Origin: Manis javanica
Lineage: Eukaryota > Chordata > Mammalia > Pholidota > Manidae
Assembly: GCF_040802235.1 (NCBI RefSeq)
Contig: NC_133162.1
Span: 3,335,001 to 3,399,000 of the forward strand
DNA: 64,000 nt
Reading direction: 5' to 3'
Shown here piece after piece: positions 37,401 through 50,441 of this stretch (the stretch's first letter is position 1; each line of letters starts with the position of its first letter). The position numbers and the translations under genes are program-made. The notes under the pieces were generated by a model. It searched no databases. It worked only from the letters and a program-made list of their open reading frames with translations, and was not told where the DNA came from.

Positions 37401-39590
37401 GATAACTACAGAGGAGCTTCAGCAATTGTGATCTGAAGGGCATCAAATCACACCTCCATAGCACATTTGAAAGCAAGCACACGCTCATGCACACACACAG
37501 GTAGGAGCCATTTAAAACAGGGTCAACTTTGCATTTATTTCTAGTTTCAAAGGCAAAGTTACTGATTTTTCTCACAGGCGAATGGAGGCCATATTAATTG
37601 CCATGGTACATTCAGATTTGAAAGTAATAAATAGGCACATATTAAATCCTCTAAGGATTAATTTGTATTTTATCAGCTGTGAAAAGGGCAATTTTTTACA
37701 TATCTAGACTTAAGAGGTAGCCTTATTAGGCGTTCATTGGAAAACAAATTCTGCATATATTTTGTAGTGAGGTTTAAAAAGAATCATTTTTTTCCCCTTC
37801 AAAAGTGGTACAGTACAACTAGGGAAGCAATTAGTGTTTATATTCTAGACAAACATGGCTTTGGAATTTTCAGGCTTATAAATATTTGTATGACTGGTGA
37901 AAGGAAAGGAGCGATAGGAAATGGCGTACTGTCACGTGTTCCATCACAGTGGCCACGCAGGGAACTTCAGGGGCTCAGACTTCACTGTGCACCTGCCTGG
38001 TGAGTTGCCCAACTCTGGCAGCAACTCTCTTTTATTTTCTGGCAGAGAATGTCTGTCCCTGGCCCGCCTGTGAGTGTGCTGGGACGGCAGGGGAGCAGGA
38101 CACAGAGGGCACAGTGCTGCATGCCCAAGGGCCATTTTTCTTTGTTGCTTGTGGGAATGCCATGTTCACTGGCGTTTGCCAGTGTCACTTCCACCTTCCT
38201 TGGGCATGGCTGCCGGCTCTCGGACTCCCTGTATCTCAGGCAAGTGGGCCCTTCCAAGAAGAGCCCATGTTCCTATGTCTAAACAAGGGCAGAAAAAGTG
38301 TTTGAATAAATCTATGTTTATGGCTGTGCTTTCCTTTGGAAAGGGGACTTGTTTAAATGGTGCTTATCATATTTTCCTATTTTCGCCCAAGGTATGTTAA
38401 GTGGTCCAGTTAAATCGAGGAACCTAGAGAAAACAATTGTCCTCTGCAATATTCCTCCTCGAATGGGTTGTCTTGATTTATTTGAGAGGTCCCTGGAGAG
38501 AGGCCTCCCACAACTTCTTTTGGAAGTCTGTTCTGCAATCTAATAGATCTTATTGTCAAATGCTTTGTTAAACTTTTACTAGGATATGCATTTTGCCCTC
38601 AGCATTGGTGAATCTTGAAATTCTATCAGGGAGGCACAGTCAAATCGGTCTCCCATGACGTGTTTTTTGGTCGACGTGGAATGGGTTCCCTTCTGCTTCT
38701 GGCACTGTCCGGGGTGGGGCGCCGTAGCCCCTTGCCTTCCTGCCCTGTAAGCCTCCGTATCACTGCCAAGCTCACCAGGAAGAGGCTGTCTCAGGGAACA
38801 TGCCCAGTGATTTTGTAAGCTTCTAGAGATTGCATGTGTCTACCGTTCGGGCTAGAAATCCCTGATTTGGGACGTTGCATACATTCACTGCTGTTTATCT
38901 TCTGTGCTGGGTGGATGGGCCCACTTTTCCCTTTGTTGATGACTTTGTGTGGCTGAGCTTTGTTCAGTGATTTCCCCCTACCCCTTGGTTTGCTTCTGGA
39001 CTGGAGAAGTTCTATCTGCAAATGAGTAGCTACTCCCTGTGGCCCTTGCACGGATCGTGCTGTTTCCCCCCAACTCCCTTCTTCGGGAAGCCCCAGTGGC
39101 CTTTTGACTAATGAGGTGACCTTAAGAGAAGTCCTTGCCAGAACGTTTGGTGTGACTGGCCATGGCGGTGACAAGTGTGAATTGCATACAGAACAAATGG
39201 TCTCAAACAGTTGCTCTGATGTCACTGCCTTGCCAGCGAGGCCGGCCTGCTTAGGCTCAGGACCCAAATAACTTCTATTACCACATATTAATGGGGCTCA
39301 AGCTCAGTGTTAACCACCCATTATCGTTTGTCATTGCACGATTAATAGCTACCAACTACTCATGATTTTAGGCATAGGTACTTTACTGTCCTTTGTCAAG
39401 AGAATATAGGTTTACAATTAATGAATTTATATTCTGTGTCTTTGAGGCAAATTCCTACCAACTACAGAAAAGCGCAGATGGTATATTTGACCCATTGGTC
39501 CCCTAGGAGATTATTAAGTTATAATTAAGTGAAAGGATTAAAGAAAAATGAACAAACAAGAAAGAAAACAACCCAACACTTCTTCTGTAG
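34413..39590. other. Long low-repeat stretch
   Basis: I recognise no transposon or gene in about 5.2 kb. The part 35020-35260 is GC-rich. The part 36010-37700 is AT-rich with several homeobox-type TAATTA sites and looks like conserved noncoding DNA (see findings). A T18 run lies at 35755-35772. Short frames at 37944-38400 overlap one another and have no motif. Confidence 0.4.
35755..35772. repeat. Poly(T) run of 18
   Basis: Eighteen T follow 'aagttg'. It could be the tail of an unrecognised antisense retrotransposed sequence, but the right flank ('ctaccagagtctcccctg') matches nothing that I know. Confidence 0.95.
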
Positions 39591-42500
39591 GCATGACATG
39601 TTCTTAAAACTCAGAGTCTTGGCCCTCAGAGTGTGGCCAGTGAGAGCAGAGCCACCCCGGCTTACCAGGAAAGCTGGATCTCATTAGTTTGAGAGGTACT
39701 GATCCACTGGTGACCACACTCCCTTCCCGAGGCCCACTCGGAGCGGCTGGCCAGGGGGAGCTCCTGGTCTCTCTGGTTAGGGGCTGAGTCATGCCACATG
39801 GGTGTATCCTGGGACCGTGGATAGGACTCCTTTGGGCGGGGGGAGATGGGCAACTCAGACTGGAAGGCTTGGGAGCAAAGTCTTCTAGCCTTGTGCCTCC
39901 CTGGGAATCTTTGCCATGTCATGGCATGTCATCTGTGCTGTCCCCTCAGGAAGCATGTGGGGCTCAGAGTCGGAGCCTCTCTGAGAAGCATGCTCTGTCT
40001 ACCTGCCTACAAGGCCCCGGCTGTCTCTCCTTGTCTCTCGTTTCCATTTCCTGGCCTCTCTGACCTCCACCTGTACCCGCAATTCTCCTGGGTCATATTC
40101 TGGCATTCTCAGGAATGTGGCTCTTCTTGAATGTGTTCGGGGCAAGATGGCTCTGAGCCCAGAAAGACAGGGATCCAGAGGGACCCTGCCATCTCTGGCC
40201 ATCCTGGAAGCCCTTGTCAGAGGGATGACTGCTGAAGAATTTCCTTAGCAATTGTAGCACCTTGGAGAATTTCCTCAAGCTGGTATATTCACTTAATTAT
40301 GGTGCATTTCGCTCATTTCACTTCATGTCATATATGAACATTCTGTGGGAATGATAACCAACCCCATCGGAGCAGACTGCGTAGGGCACAAGGCGGCTTC
40401 CAGAGGCAGGTCCTCACTGGGGTCTGTTGACCGACACACTGAAATTTATGATAGTGGCTAAGACTGCTGCATGTGAAGAATGTCACCAGCAATGCCACCA
40501 GGATGTCACTGGTGATCTAAAACAGTATTTCACCTGTGTGACCAGCCAAAGCTCCCTGAGAATAATCAGCTTGGGGGGCAGCACTGTTATTCTGGCAGAT
40601 TCTGCCGGCCACAGGCCTGCAGGTGGAGGAAACAGATGCTTTTAGCTCCTGAAGTTCTTGTTCAACTTTTTATATAAAAGCACGTCACTGAGAGGTGCAG
40701 TTGTGCAAAGGACAGCACGTGTTTGGCGTTGTGTATTTTTTATTTCTGTATCAAACAAGATATTTAGTGTCCAGTCTGTTTAATTGATGGGATGGAGCTG
40801 TATCCATCTCGTGATGATTCGCCCACCATCCTTCTTTATTACTCCTTATGTTTTCCCCATGATGCCCTGGACTTCCTCAGAGGACAGAGACAAATGACTC
40901 CCTTTCACAAGGACGAGCTGTGAGTTGAATATATTTTGAACACTACCTTATATGTCTGCAGTCAACGTTTATAAATATGAAACAATTGTGCACTGCAACA
41001 ACACAGGAAGCTCACTGCTGAGATACTGCTATGGCTTTTCTATGACAGGTGCAATATTTAGAGAGAAATGCTCTTTCCCTAAACTCTACCAATTTATATG
41101 TATATAAATAAAATAGTTGTTATCCCAGAAATCACATCTCTGCTATATAGCGTCACCTAAGTATTGCCAAAAGTTTTCTTCCAAGTTGAGCAGATCCGAG
41201 TTCCTTAGCACTTTATAATATATGACAACTTTGCAATTTATTTTAATATTTACTTCTGTTTAGACAGAAAAATTCATGCCTTTCACAGAAAATTCTCAAA
41301 GTATAGAAAAATATGAAGAGGACGCAGATGCACTCCATTCTCCCCATTCAAGGCACTCCAGCGCAAGGCTATATTTTTGGTTAATGTGATAAGCTTTTAA
41401 AGTTTCAAAAACAATGTCTGAAACTAGTCCAGTTTTTATTCTCTCATCCTAAGATATTTGTAACTTTATTTTAAAAGCTTTCCGTATGATCGATGAAGTG
41501 CCCAAGATTTACTGGGAATACCTTTATTCATACATCTTTGAAATTTACTGAAAGGCCTGAATTTGAGCTCTATATGAGTGCTGACACCATTTCTTATTTC
41601 ATCAGGAATCTGTCTTTGTTTAGCTTGCATTTGGGGCTGTATATCAGGACCAGAGGAAGTGGAAGGGAGAACTCAGGCCAGCCCGCTGGCGGACACAGCA
41701 CTGTGGCCACGCGGGACTAGGCTGACAGCCATGGGGGACCTGCGGGATTGCTGTCTGGGCCGCCCAGAGGAAGCCGTCAGGCACTTCCATGCCCATCCAA
41801 GTCACAGGTCAACTGAGAGGTCGCTGAGTCGGCTTGTAGGCCCACACACCCAAACCGGTTCACCATGTACTAATTGTGCATTTTGGTTTCCAGTAAGTTT
41901 GGAATGAATCATGGCTGGTTCCTGGTCAGAGATATTGGTGTGCTGCTCAAGGATGCTGACAGAAGCAGCTTGGGTAGAAAGGATGCCTTTAAAATTTTTA
42001 AATCTTTTTAATCAGCCAAAAGACAAAATATTCTCCCATCAATTTTTGGGCTTTTACTAAATCTCAGGGCTCATCCCTTAACACAAAATATCAAGTCCAG
42101 AGGAAGGCTGAGCTGCTGTGGATACTTGCAGATGCCACAGATGCAGGAGAGAGGTTGGACCGGTCCCGGGAGGCTGCTCTAGGTGGTGGTTCCAGCAACG
42201 GGATGACTGTGGGCACCATCTGGGCTGCTTGCCATGGCCTCCTATGTCCAAATGCATTCAAAACCTCAGCCCGCGGGGTCCAGTTTCAATCTCGCTGTTA
42301 ACTCACACGTTGGGTTGGTGGCCCTCCGTCTGCCCTTCTGCACTTGACTTGTGCACCCTGAGTACCTAGCAGCTCTGGGGGGAAATCTTTTAGTATAAAC
42401 TCAACTGATTTGTCTTCCTCATCTAACCCCCAAACTCTGATTCATTTCACTAAAGCCTTTTGTTTCCTGCAGTGTCCCTCCTGGGGCAAGTCATCACACA

Positions 42501-43803
42501 CAGGCCCGAGGGCAGCCGGTCTGGGATGACCTCTGCCGACGGCTGCCTCTCATCAGACTCCCCTTTGTCGCTGCTGCTCTCTGTGCAGGTGGGAGCACAG
42601 TTTGGGAACAGGATGGGCTCTGAGACCCTGGGCAAGCTCTGCCGTCAACCACCTGCCCGTTCCAGACATCTGGCCTCTCCAGTTCACTCGTGGTCTCCAG
42701 CGCCAAAGAGCAAATGCTCGCCTCCTAACACCCTCTTGAATTTCAAGTTTGTAAAGTTCTTAGTTTGAGTCCATCTTGATTCATAGTTAGTGATTGTTTT
42801 GTGAAGATTTGATTTACTTTTAATTTCAATTTTTTATGAACATAAATTTGATAAACTGTCATGAAAGGTAACACCTTTTGTTATTTACAGTTAAGCTCTC
42901 CCCTACTCTGCTTAAGAAAGAAATATGTTTGTTTTTCTTGGTGGTTATTGCTGTAAATCGAGCTGGAGATTTTACAGAGCAGGTGAGTTAACTATTTGGT
43001 CACTGTGGTTTGTGGAATTGTGGGAGGCTGACGGGGGTGGGGCCCTGCCAGGGGCCTGCAGGTGCAAGTGACTGACTCCCATGCGCTAAGTCCTTCACAC
43101 AGGTGGGAACTCACTAGGATTGGTTAAAGCATTTGGCTGGATCAGAGATGGAACCTATATCACTGGAAATCCATCTCATCTGTCTTTTTTTTTCTCTGGA
43201 TTCTGTTTTTTTTCCCGCAGTGGCTCCATTCCCCCCATTTAACAGAAATACGGCTTCTTACACCATGGTCAAGGGTTGGCAGTGTCAGGGAAGAGAGCTA
43301 ACGCCTAGAGAGAGCTCTGGCCCGCCCTGTGTGGGTGCCAGGATGGCCACATGACTAGTTACGATGCTGAGTGACGTGCTCTGAGGGTTTGGGCTGGGTC
43401 AGGGGCCACCCCTGTGCAAATCTCACAAGAACGAGTTCTATTCTCCTGGCTGATGGAAACTCTCTGGGAAAACACCTCTCCAGGGGCGACACACATATTT
43501 CAACTCTACTTGCTTCTTGTATTAAGTGGATATATTTAATGACCCTTTATTTGAACATCAGCTGTATCTTGTGATTTCGATTAGGACCTTTATTTACCTA
43601 AATTCTGAAGCTGCTTGGCTGCATTGGACCACATTTGCCCCTGGCTAGTGGCAACTATTCATTAACCCTCATGTGATCTACTCAATAAATAATAGGATAT
43701 ATTATATCAATGCCGGAGAAAATCACTTTTTCCTTCATAAATCTTGGGGCATGAAGTTGTTACATCTGCCATTACAGGCTGAACATAATCCCAGGTTATC
43801 CCC
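39591..43803. other. Unassigned low-repeat DNA
   Basis: I see no clear transposon. Sequence at 41240-41370 ('gtatagaaaaatatgaagag' and neighbours) weakly resembles an old L1 3' UTR in sense orientation but is not called. Frames at 42450-42770 overlap on opposite strands and are read as chance. Confidence 0.35.
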
Positions 43804-43842
43804 GCAGGTAAATCCCCTGCCTTCTTAGGTTCACCTGATATT
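43804..43842 (+). repeat. Perfect 39-bp direct repeat, copy 1
   Basis: The unit begins 'gcaggtaaatcccctgcc' and ends 'tcacctgatatt'. It is repeated without mismatch at 44798-44836, 994 bases downstream. The flanks differ immediately on both sides, and neither copy looks like part of a known transposon. Confidence 0.95.
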
Positions 43843-44797
43843 AACTCAGTATCAAATCAAAGATTCCTTAGCAACTGCTGAGGATTTTTTTGGCTTGAAT
43901 ATTCCCAGATCCCGCCGCCTTTGAAGACCCATACCTGTACATGTGGACACACACAGAAATGCACATGTGTGCGCATATGTTCTGGCAAACTCCTAAATAG
44001 ATTTGACAATGTTTACGTCTTCCAACCATTTTTCTGCTTCAAAATTCTGAGATGCTATGATTTTTCCCTCCTTTTATACAGAAGAGGTGGGCTTCCCTTC
44101 CCACCTGTGAGCTGGATTAATAGTTAATGAAGGCTTGGGAGGACGAACAAGGTCTGTGGGGTGTGATCAGAGATCGGTCTTTTAAAGCACAGCTAAACAT
44201 TTTGTCCTGGAGCAGCTGCTTGCTGCCCCCCTGCTGGGCCTCCTGCAGAGCCCGCAGTGTTAGAGTGCCACCCCCCCCACTGCCCACCCTGGGGGCTGGG
44301 CGGGCGCAGACAGGGCCTGGGCTGGGCAGCCTTCCCGTACTGGAGCCTTCTGCTGACCAGTGGCGGCCAGGGATCCGGTTCTCAGGGGATGCGCCTCACA
44401 CTCCTTCCATCAGAAGGAAGGCGCGGGTCAGCCACAGGAGGCAGATAAGAAAGGGGAGCCGCCAGAGCATCCTTCCGGCGGCAGAGTCACTGCAGTGGCC
44501 TGAGGGTGGGTGGGGGGCCGCTGGCGGGTAGCTGCACCACTTGGAGAACATTGACCTGCAGGGACAGGCCCCCAAATCCTCTTAGCAAGGGCATGTTGTC
44601 AGAAGCGTGCGGAAAGGGCCTAGAGCCTCAGCCTAGAATGAACCCCAAGGCCGCAGCGTTGGGCGTGGGCGTGGTGGTGCTCCCAGCGGCTGTCGGGAGG
44701 GAGATTTGGGGACTCTGAGCCCCTTCACGCAGGGATGCCTGGAGCACAGGCTCTATGAAGGATCCGGTCGGCTTACAGGCAGTAGGGCTCAGGAGAA
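43843..44797. other. Unique DNA between the two 39-bp copies
   Basis: AT-rich to about 44130 and GC-rich at 44190-44520 ('ctggggg', 'gggcgggcgcag'). I see no gene or repeat. Frames at 44127-44531 overlap in several phases and have no motif. Confidence 0.4.
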
Positions 44798-44836
44798 GCA
44801 GGTAAATCCCCTGCCTTCTTAGGTTCACCTGATATT
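44798..44836 (+). repeat. Perfect 39-bp direct repeat, copy 2
   Basis: This is an exact copy of 43804-43842. The base before it (a) and after it (c) differ from the first copy (c and a), so the repeat is exactly 39 bases. Confidence 0.95.
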
Positions 44837-46049
44837 CTCTCTGTTCTCCGTGAGAAGTTCAGGTGCAAAGAACGCCAAGAAGCTGCCGGAGGGAAGAGGT
44901 GCCAGGACAGCTGCCCTGGGCAGGAGAAGCTGCTTTGCTCTCCTTATGCAAAAGAGAATTTCCCAGCAGCACCCGGGGGCCCAGGAACTGGCGGGAAGGC
45001 CAGAGGATGAACTGATGTCTCTGGGATGGGAGAAGCAAACAGCCCAAAGTCCTTAGCAGCGGCCACCGCTCCAGGAGAAAAGGCCATCGCCTCTATTTCT
45101 AGATTCTTGGGAGGGAGGGTATGACTTCTGCTGGGCAGGAGGTGAGGCTTCTACAGGAAACCGGGTGCTGCAGGCCAGGGCATGCACGGGGGCAGCCAAA
45201 GCCCCACATGCCCACCCAGCTGCCTTTGGACTGGTTTTTCTTCAGGTCCCTCTGGGAGGTATTACTTTTCCTGGAATTCTTCATTTTCCCCTTGCCCTTT
45301 GCTCTGGCCTCACAGTAGGGATGCCCTAAGGGCCAGAGGGCTGATGCCTCTTGAAGGGCCAGGAACAAGCCGGCCCCCAAACAGCCAGCACGTCCAGCCT
45401 TTTCCCGAGAGGCTCAGCAGCTCATCCCTGCATGCGATTTGCTGGAACAACGCGCCACTGGTGCCGTGCTTCCTGGCTCCCCAGGGGACACACCTCTCTG
45501 TGCAGTTTGCCGTGACCAGGCTGACTTCGTGGAAGAAGGGTCATCCAAGGCCCCAGCAGCCAGAGTAGGTCGATGCTGGCCTTGGGTTGGAGGGACTCCC
45601 AGGATCCCTTCTACAGGCCGGAACCTTCATTGGCAGCACTTCTATTCCTTGAAGTTTTCATCACTGTTTACCACTGATCAAAAGCAAAACATGCCGACAG
45701 GAGCTGTGTGACTCTGGGTGAGCTCTGGCTTTCTCTGTTTCCTCCTCTGTACCAGGAGTGCTCGCAGACGGAGGAACACAGCTGTGTTTCTCTGTTCACT
45801 CATTCTTGGTCCCCAGGGCACTGTGGACAATGGCCGGCTGGAGGAAAGCAGAAACCTAAGGGACTAACAAGCATCCTAGTCCCGGTGGAGAAGAAGAAAG
45901 GAGGAACTTTATGGGGACAAACAACCACTTAACTCCACCAGTGACGCCGCCATAGGACAACTATGTGACACATCTTCTTGGGATACAGATGGAACGAACA
46001 GGCATGATCTATCGCACATTTCATGTGCAATATATGTCAATGGATTTGT
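44837..46049. other. Unassigned mostly GC-rich DNA
   Basis: A short MIR-like piece may lie at 45700-45758 ('gctgtgtgactctgggtgag' then 'tgtttcctcctctgtacc', sense). Otherwise no repeat or gene is recognised. Frames at 45099-45711 overlap on both strands. Confidence 0.4.
45700..45758 (+). mobile_element. Possible MIR core fragment, sense
   Basis: 'gctgtgtgactctgggtgag' followed by 'tttcctcctctgtaccagg' matches the MIR core ('gctgtgtgaccttgggcaag...tttcctcatctgtaaa'). About 60 bases are recognisable. Confidence 0.55.
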
Positions 46050-49000
46050 GCATGCCAACAGATCATGGAACAAGACAGGCTTTACATCACTGGCCTCTAC
46101 TTGAACTTACAAATATTTTTTAATTTTAAAAGTATTTAAAGCAGTAACTTTCATAAATGAAGTTACGACACTCTGATAGAATAGAGAAGTCACCGAGTAG
46201 GGCAAATATTTTTGTAACAGTTTTGCTTTTTTTCATCCCTTTAAATATCAAGTAGTAATATTTTAATGTTTTTGTAAACATGAGATGTTTTAATGCTTGA
46301 AAAATCATATATCATAAATAAGCTTTATTATCTGCCAGAAAGGATGAAAATATAACTTTACATTTCTGTTTTAAAGTAATTTTAGTGCCTATTAGCTATA
46401 AAGTAACGGTTATATATAATTTAGAGTATGTAGTCACTCGAAACAACTTGACATTTTCACACAAACAGAGAACCATAATAATAGTCTTGGGATTTCACTG
46501 GAAGTATGCACCACCACAGGATATTAAAATAACTTATGGTGCACTGTAATTCTTGTTTTGTATTTGTCCAAGTAGTTGTGAAGCAGGCTATAAAGTAGTA
46601 AAATAAAAACCTAAGCCCCAACTCTGGCTAAGCTACATTCTTAAAGTTATAGTCGTCTTTTCAAATTAAGTGTGATTAACCTAGTTGACATTTCATGGTA
46701 TCATCTTGACTTTCTCTTTCTTTATAACATTTTCTGTTTCAACGGCCAATTCGATTCATCTTAGCTTATTATTTGAGACACTATAATTGCTTCTTTAAGA
46801 TAAAAATGCCCACGGTGTGTAGTAGAGGTTCTGCTTGCAATTAACAAAGCATAAATGACTTGTTGCTTTTCAGAGGATGTGGACATGGAAGGAGTTTTTG
46901 CTCTGAATAAAACAAACAGAAAAAGCAGACCTCTTATTGGTGGTTTTGTCTATTTTAATTTGAGTATAAACACAAAATTCATGAGACAGTTGACTGGTGT
47001 GAGGCTGAAAACGGTTAGCAAACTGAAATGCATATGTGGGGCTTGCAGGTAAATGCAATCAGAGTGTGAAATTATATTCCACTAAAGGATAGATCATTTG
47101 GATACAGTGTGGTTTCAAGTTTATCTTTGAGCGATCTGTGGCTGGAGTGTTTTGTGGTTATTGTAAAACCAGATGTAAGGACAGTATTTAACCTACTTAA
47201 GAGGAAAAAAACATTTCCAGCATCATTTATAGAGCTGACACAGGGTTACTTTGCCTCATTAAAGTGCGCTGAACGTTATGCTCTTTCTGGCGATGTGTAT
47301 CACTGTATGCCCTTGACTAGGCTGAAAAAAGCACTTCTTAAAAGTACCCCTTAATTGTACTTTTGCATTAATTTTGATTGGCCCTTTGCCCACTGGTGAG
47401 GCCTCAGTACCGTTTGGAGCAGGAACACAATAAATGGAAACTCTCCCACAATCACTAACCGTATACTTCAGTATTATCCCTGAGAGAGTGGCCCAGGAAA
47501 AATATAATTTTTGTGTGGTTAAAGATGGGCACCATTTGTAATCTACATATTGCAATTAAAACCACTCAAGGATTTGACTTCCGTTAATTTTAATTGAAGT
47601 GGTATGTGGGTAGGGATTAGGTGAATGTGCAGATGTGCACAAAAATTAATATGAACCTGGAGAAATGTCTTTTCTCCATAAAAGGATGGACCAAATGTCC
47701 ACAGATGGAATCTGAGAGGGCCCTTATTGAATAAGCCCGTCGGGCTCACTTGGGTTGTTTCTGTAGCAGTTCCACATACTTTATGTTGGAAAAGACATGC
47801 CCCATTCTTTTTCTTTGTAAATTATTCTCATGACTGATTAGTTAATGTCTTTAATCTGCATTAGTGCACCTAAATGAAAGTAAAAACAAATTAGGCCTAT
47901 AAATGTACTTTATAGATGATGGTTTGAGGAGGTCGGCAGTTCTCAGCCAACAGATATTAATTAGGAAGATTAACCATAGAAATCTCTGGTGTCAACTGAG
48001 ATGTTGGGGATAAAAAGTAAAAAAGAAAAGAAAAGAAGAGGAACGTTTTTGGAGTTGTTTATAACTTTTTAGATGTAAGAAGTTATAAAGAGGTAAGAAA
48101 ACTCTGAGGAAAAGACAAGTAATTCTTTCTGGTATTTCTGAAAACCAGTGTGGTGACTGGCTCCGACCAGGTGCGCAATAAAACATTTTGAATAACTGAA
48201 GCTGAATTTATATGTTACATTTTTAATTTTAACAGACTTTTCGATACCTCTAAATAAATACTAAAACAATGCTACACAAGCTCAAAAGCTTAAATTTTGA
48301 TAATCATGTATAATTTTAAAGCATGATGATCTCATTCTCCGTAGCATTCCATATAAAGAAGAGGCAAAACGGAAAATTAAAATAAAATCCCACAACAGCC
48401 AATGTGAAAGGATTTTAATTCTTAAACTGGAGCTGGTAAAATATCGAAGATAGAGAAATACAGCACCAAATAGAAGCTTAATAAAGATTATTATTCAGAG
48501 CTTTCTATAAAGAGATGCCCTTTGATATCTGCCTTCCTTACTTGTAAGTCACTCATAAAGTGGGTGAACATTCGCTGCAGAGGGGGGCCCTTTGCCTAAA
48601 TCCACGGGCCGAGCGCTTGGGTGGATACCGGGCACTGGACTGAGGCTTCGGATGGCGGCTCTGAGGTCTGTCCTTCCCCACTGTCCACACAGCCTCCTGA
48701 CTTTGCCCCCTGGAGTCCATCAGCCCAGAGGCAGGTAGCCTTACCTTAACAAGGTAATCTACGTTGTACCTATAATTCTCTAAAAGGTGTTTTCTTGGAA
48801 GTTTTCCCTGGCCACTGCTTTGCTGTCATGGGCCTGGGAGGGGTTCGGTCACATTTCAGGGACTTAAGATTTGGGGAGCAGGAATTGGGCTAAGCTTTCT
48901 GACTCCCTGGCCAGTGCGCAGGCTACTGAACTAATTAACTTATCTCATAAAGGTTATATTTTCTCATCTCCAAACACAGGCAGTTCTGACAAATCTGGAT

Positions 49001-49890
49001 ATACTTGGCATAATTATGAAGAGTTCTATCTCTTTTATGAATTTCACAATTCTCCCAAATTCTCCAATTGAAATATTATTAACTTAGGCACAGGGGTCTA
49101 AGTGGCTAGATTTGACGTTGGCAGAGATGATGAATTGAATTCCGAAGGGATCACGGACGTCAGAAAAATCCAAAAACGGTTCACTGTTTCTACCCATACA
49201 TTTTACTAATTGGATGAATGTTTTAATTTGATTTTTTTCCCCCTGAAATCCTATCATGTAAAAGTGATCTGTTGGAGACTTCCCTGCAGTCTGCCAGGCC
49301 TTGGGTGGCACTCCCTCAGAGCTCCAGGAGATGAGCAAACCAGATTCTGGCAGGCAATTAAGTGAACTCCAATTCCAGGTCAGGGAATCTGGGGGGTTTA
49401 TGGTGAAGTCGGGTCCCCACTGCACGCAGCTTGGTCATCCCGGAAGAGCTGCGCTCCTTGGCACTTTCTTCTGCAGGGGCGCACCTGGCCGCTGAAGCGC
49501 GCTGTGTGTGTTCATGACTTCTGCATCGTATCAACACCCCTTTCTCTGAACACGTCAGATGCTGGGTGAGAGTCAGGATGATCGCTTTCATTCTGTTCTT
49601 GGTCATGTAAATCCTCACAGCGTGTTCGAGCTTCAGGCGTTGTATCAATGACACCGTATGTGAAGTTTCTCTCTGCATCCCCCACAGCTGGCTGCTGTGG
49701 CTTCAGGTGAGCAAAAAAGACAGGTAGTCAGGACCAGCAAAGGCCAGGCACACGGCTGGGAAGCTCAAGCCATCCGAAGTCCTCACCCTGATTCTGCAAG
49801 GGAGGGAATGCCGTTTGTCTCCATTAGAGTGCTGAGGAGCAGGAAGGGGCCCTCCTGTGAAGATCTGGGGTTCCTTATTGTCTCCTGTTT
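46050..49890. other. AT-rich, repeat-poor stretch
   Basis: I recognise no transposon in about 3.8 kb, which is unusual beside the LINE-rich neighbourhood. Short oligo-A/T runs and an A/G run (48014-48040) occur. A perfect 6+1+6 inverted repeat lies at 47734-47746. The frames present (up to 113 residues) have no motif. It may hold conserved noncoding elements (see findings). Confidence 0.4.
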
Positions 49891-49907
49891 AAAAACTCAA
49901 GGCAGGG
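49891..49907. repeat. Left target-site duplication of the young L1
   Basis: 'aaaaactcaaggcaggg' is repeated exactly at 50442-50458. It is preceded by 'gttt', giving the TTT/AAAA target that L1 endonuclease prefers. Confidence 0.95.
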
Positions 49908-50441
49908 AGAAATCTTCTGCATCCGTGGATGTCTTACTGCCCTTGTCTAGCCTGGATTAATACTTAGTGCATAGGCACACACCTGATCATCTACATTTGC
50001 CCTCTTACAGCACTAAACTATGTTTTCTACCTTTATCTTGCATCTACCTACCACTTCAGCATTTTATTAAAAATAAAAATAATAATAATAATAGAGGGAG
50101 AAATGTGGGATCAACATATAAATCAAGTACAAAAATCAAATGAATATTCATATTTGACCTGATTGTTTATGGGTCATAATGCGTGATCAAAACCGAAAGT
50201 TTCTGTGATGACTGCCCTTGTACTGTTCACCATGTAAGAATTTATTCACTATGTAAGAATTCGTTCACCATGTAAGAACTTGTTTGTTATGCTTCAGAAG
50301 ATTGGAGACTGATGAGAATTAGGCTTGAGATGGATTAATGATTGTACATTGAGCATTGACCCCCCCTATACTGAATTTTATTGTTGTTAACAACCATTTG
50401 ATCAATAAATATGAGAGATGCCCTCTAAAAAAAAAAAAAAA
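49908..50441 (+). mobile_element. Young 5'-truncated L1 3' end with poly(A) and perfect TSD
   Basis: This 534-bp insertion consists only of L1-type 3' UTR sequence. It holds an internal three-fold repeat at about 50228-50282 ('ttcaccatgtaagaa', 'ttcactatgtaagaa', 'ttcaccatgtaagaa'), an AATAAA signal at 50404-50409 ('caataaatatgaga') and a pure poly(A) starting at 50427. An (ATA)n-like A-rich stretch lies at 50069-50095. It carries no ORF and cannot move by itself. I recall this 3' end as that of a young L1 lineage in some placental orders, but cannot name the family. It differs from the 3' UTR of the copy at 3536-4021, which may be an upstream part of the same 3' UTR or another subfamily. The perfect 17-bp duplication makes it a recent insertion. 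Confidence 0.9.
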
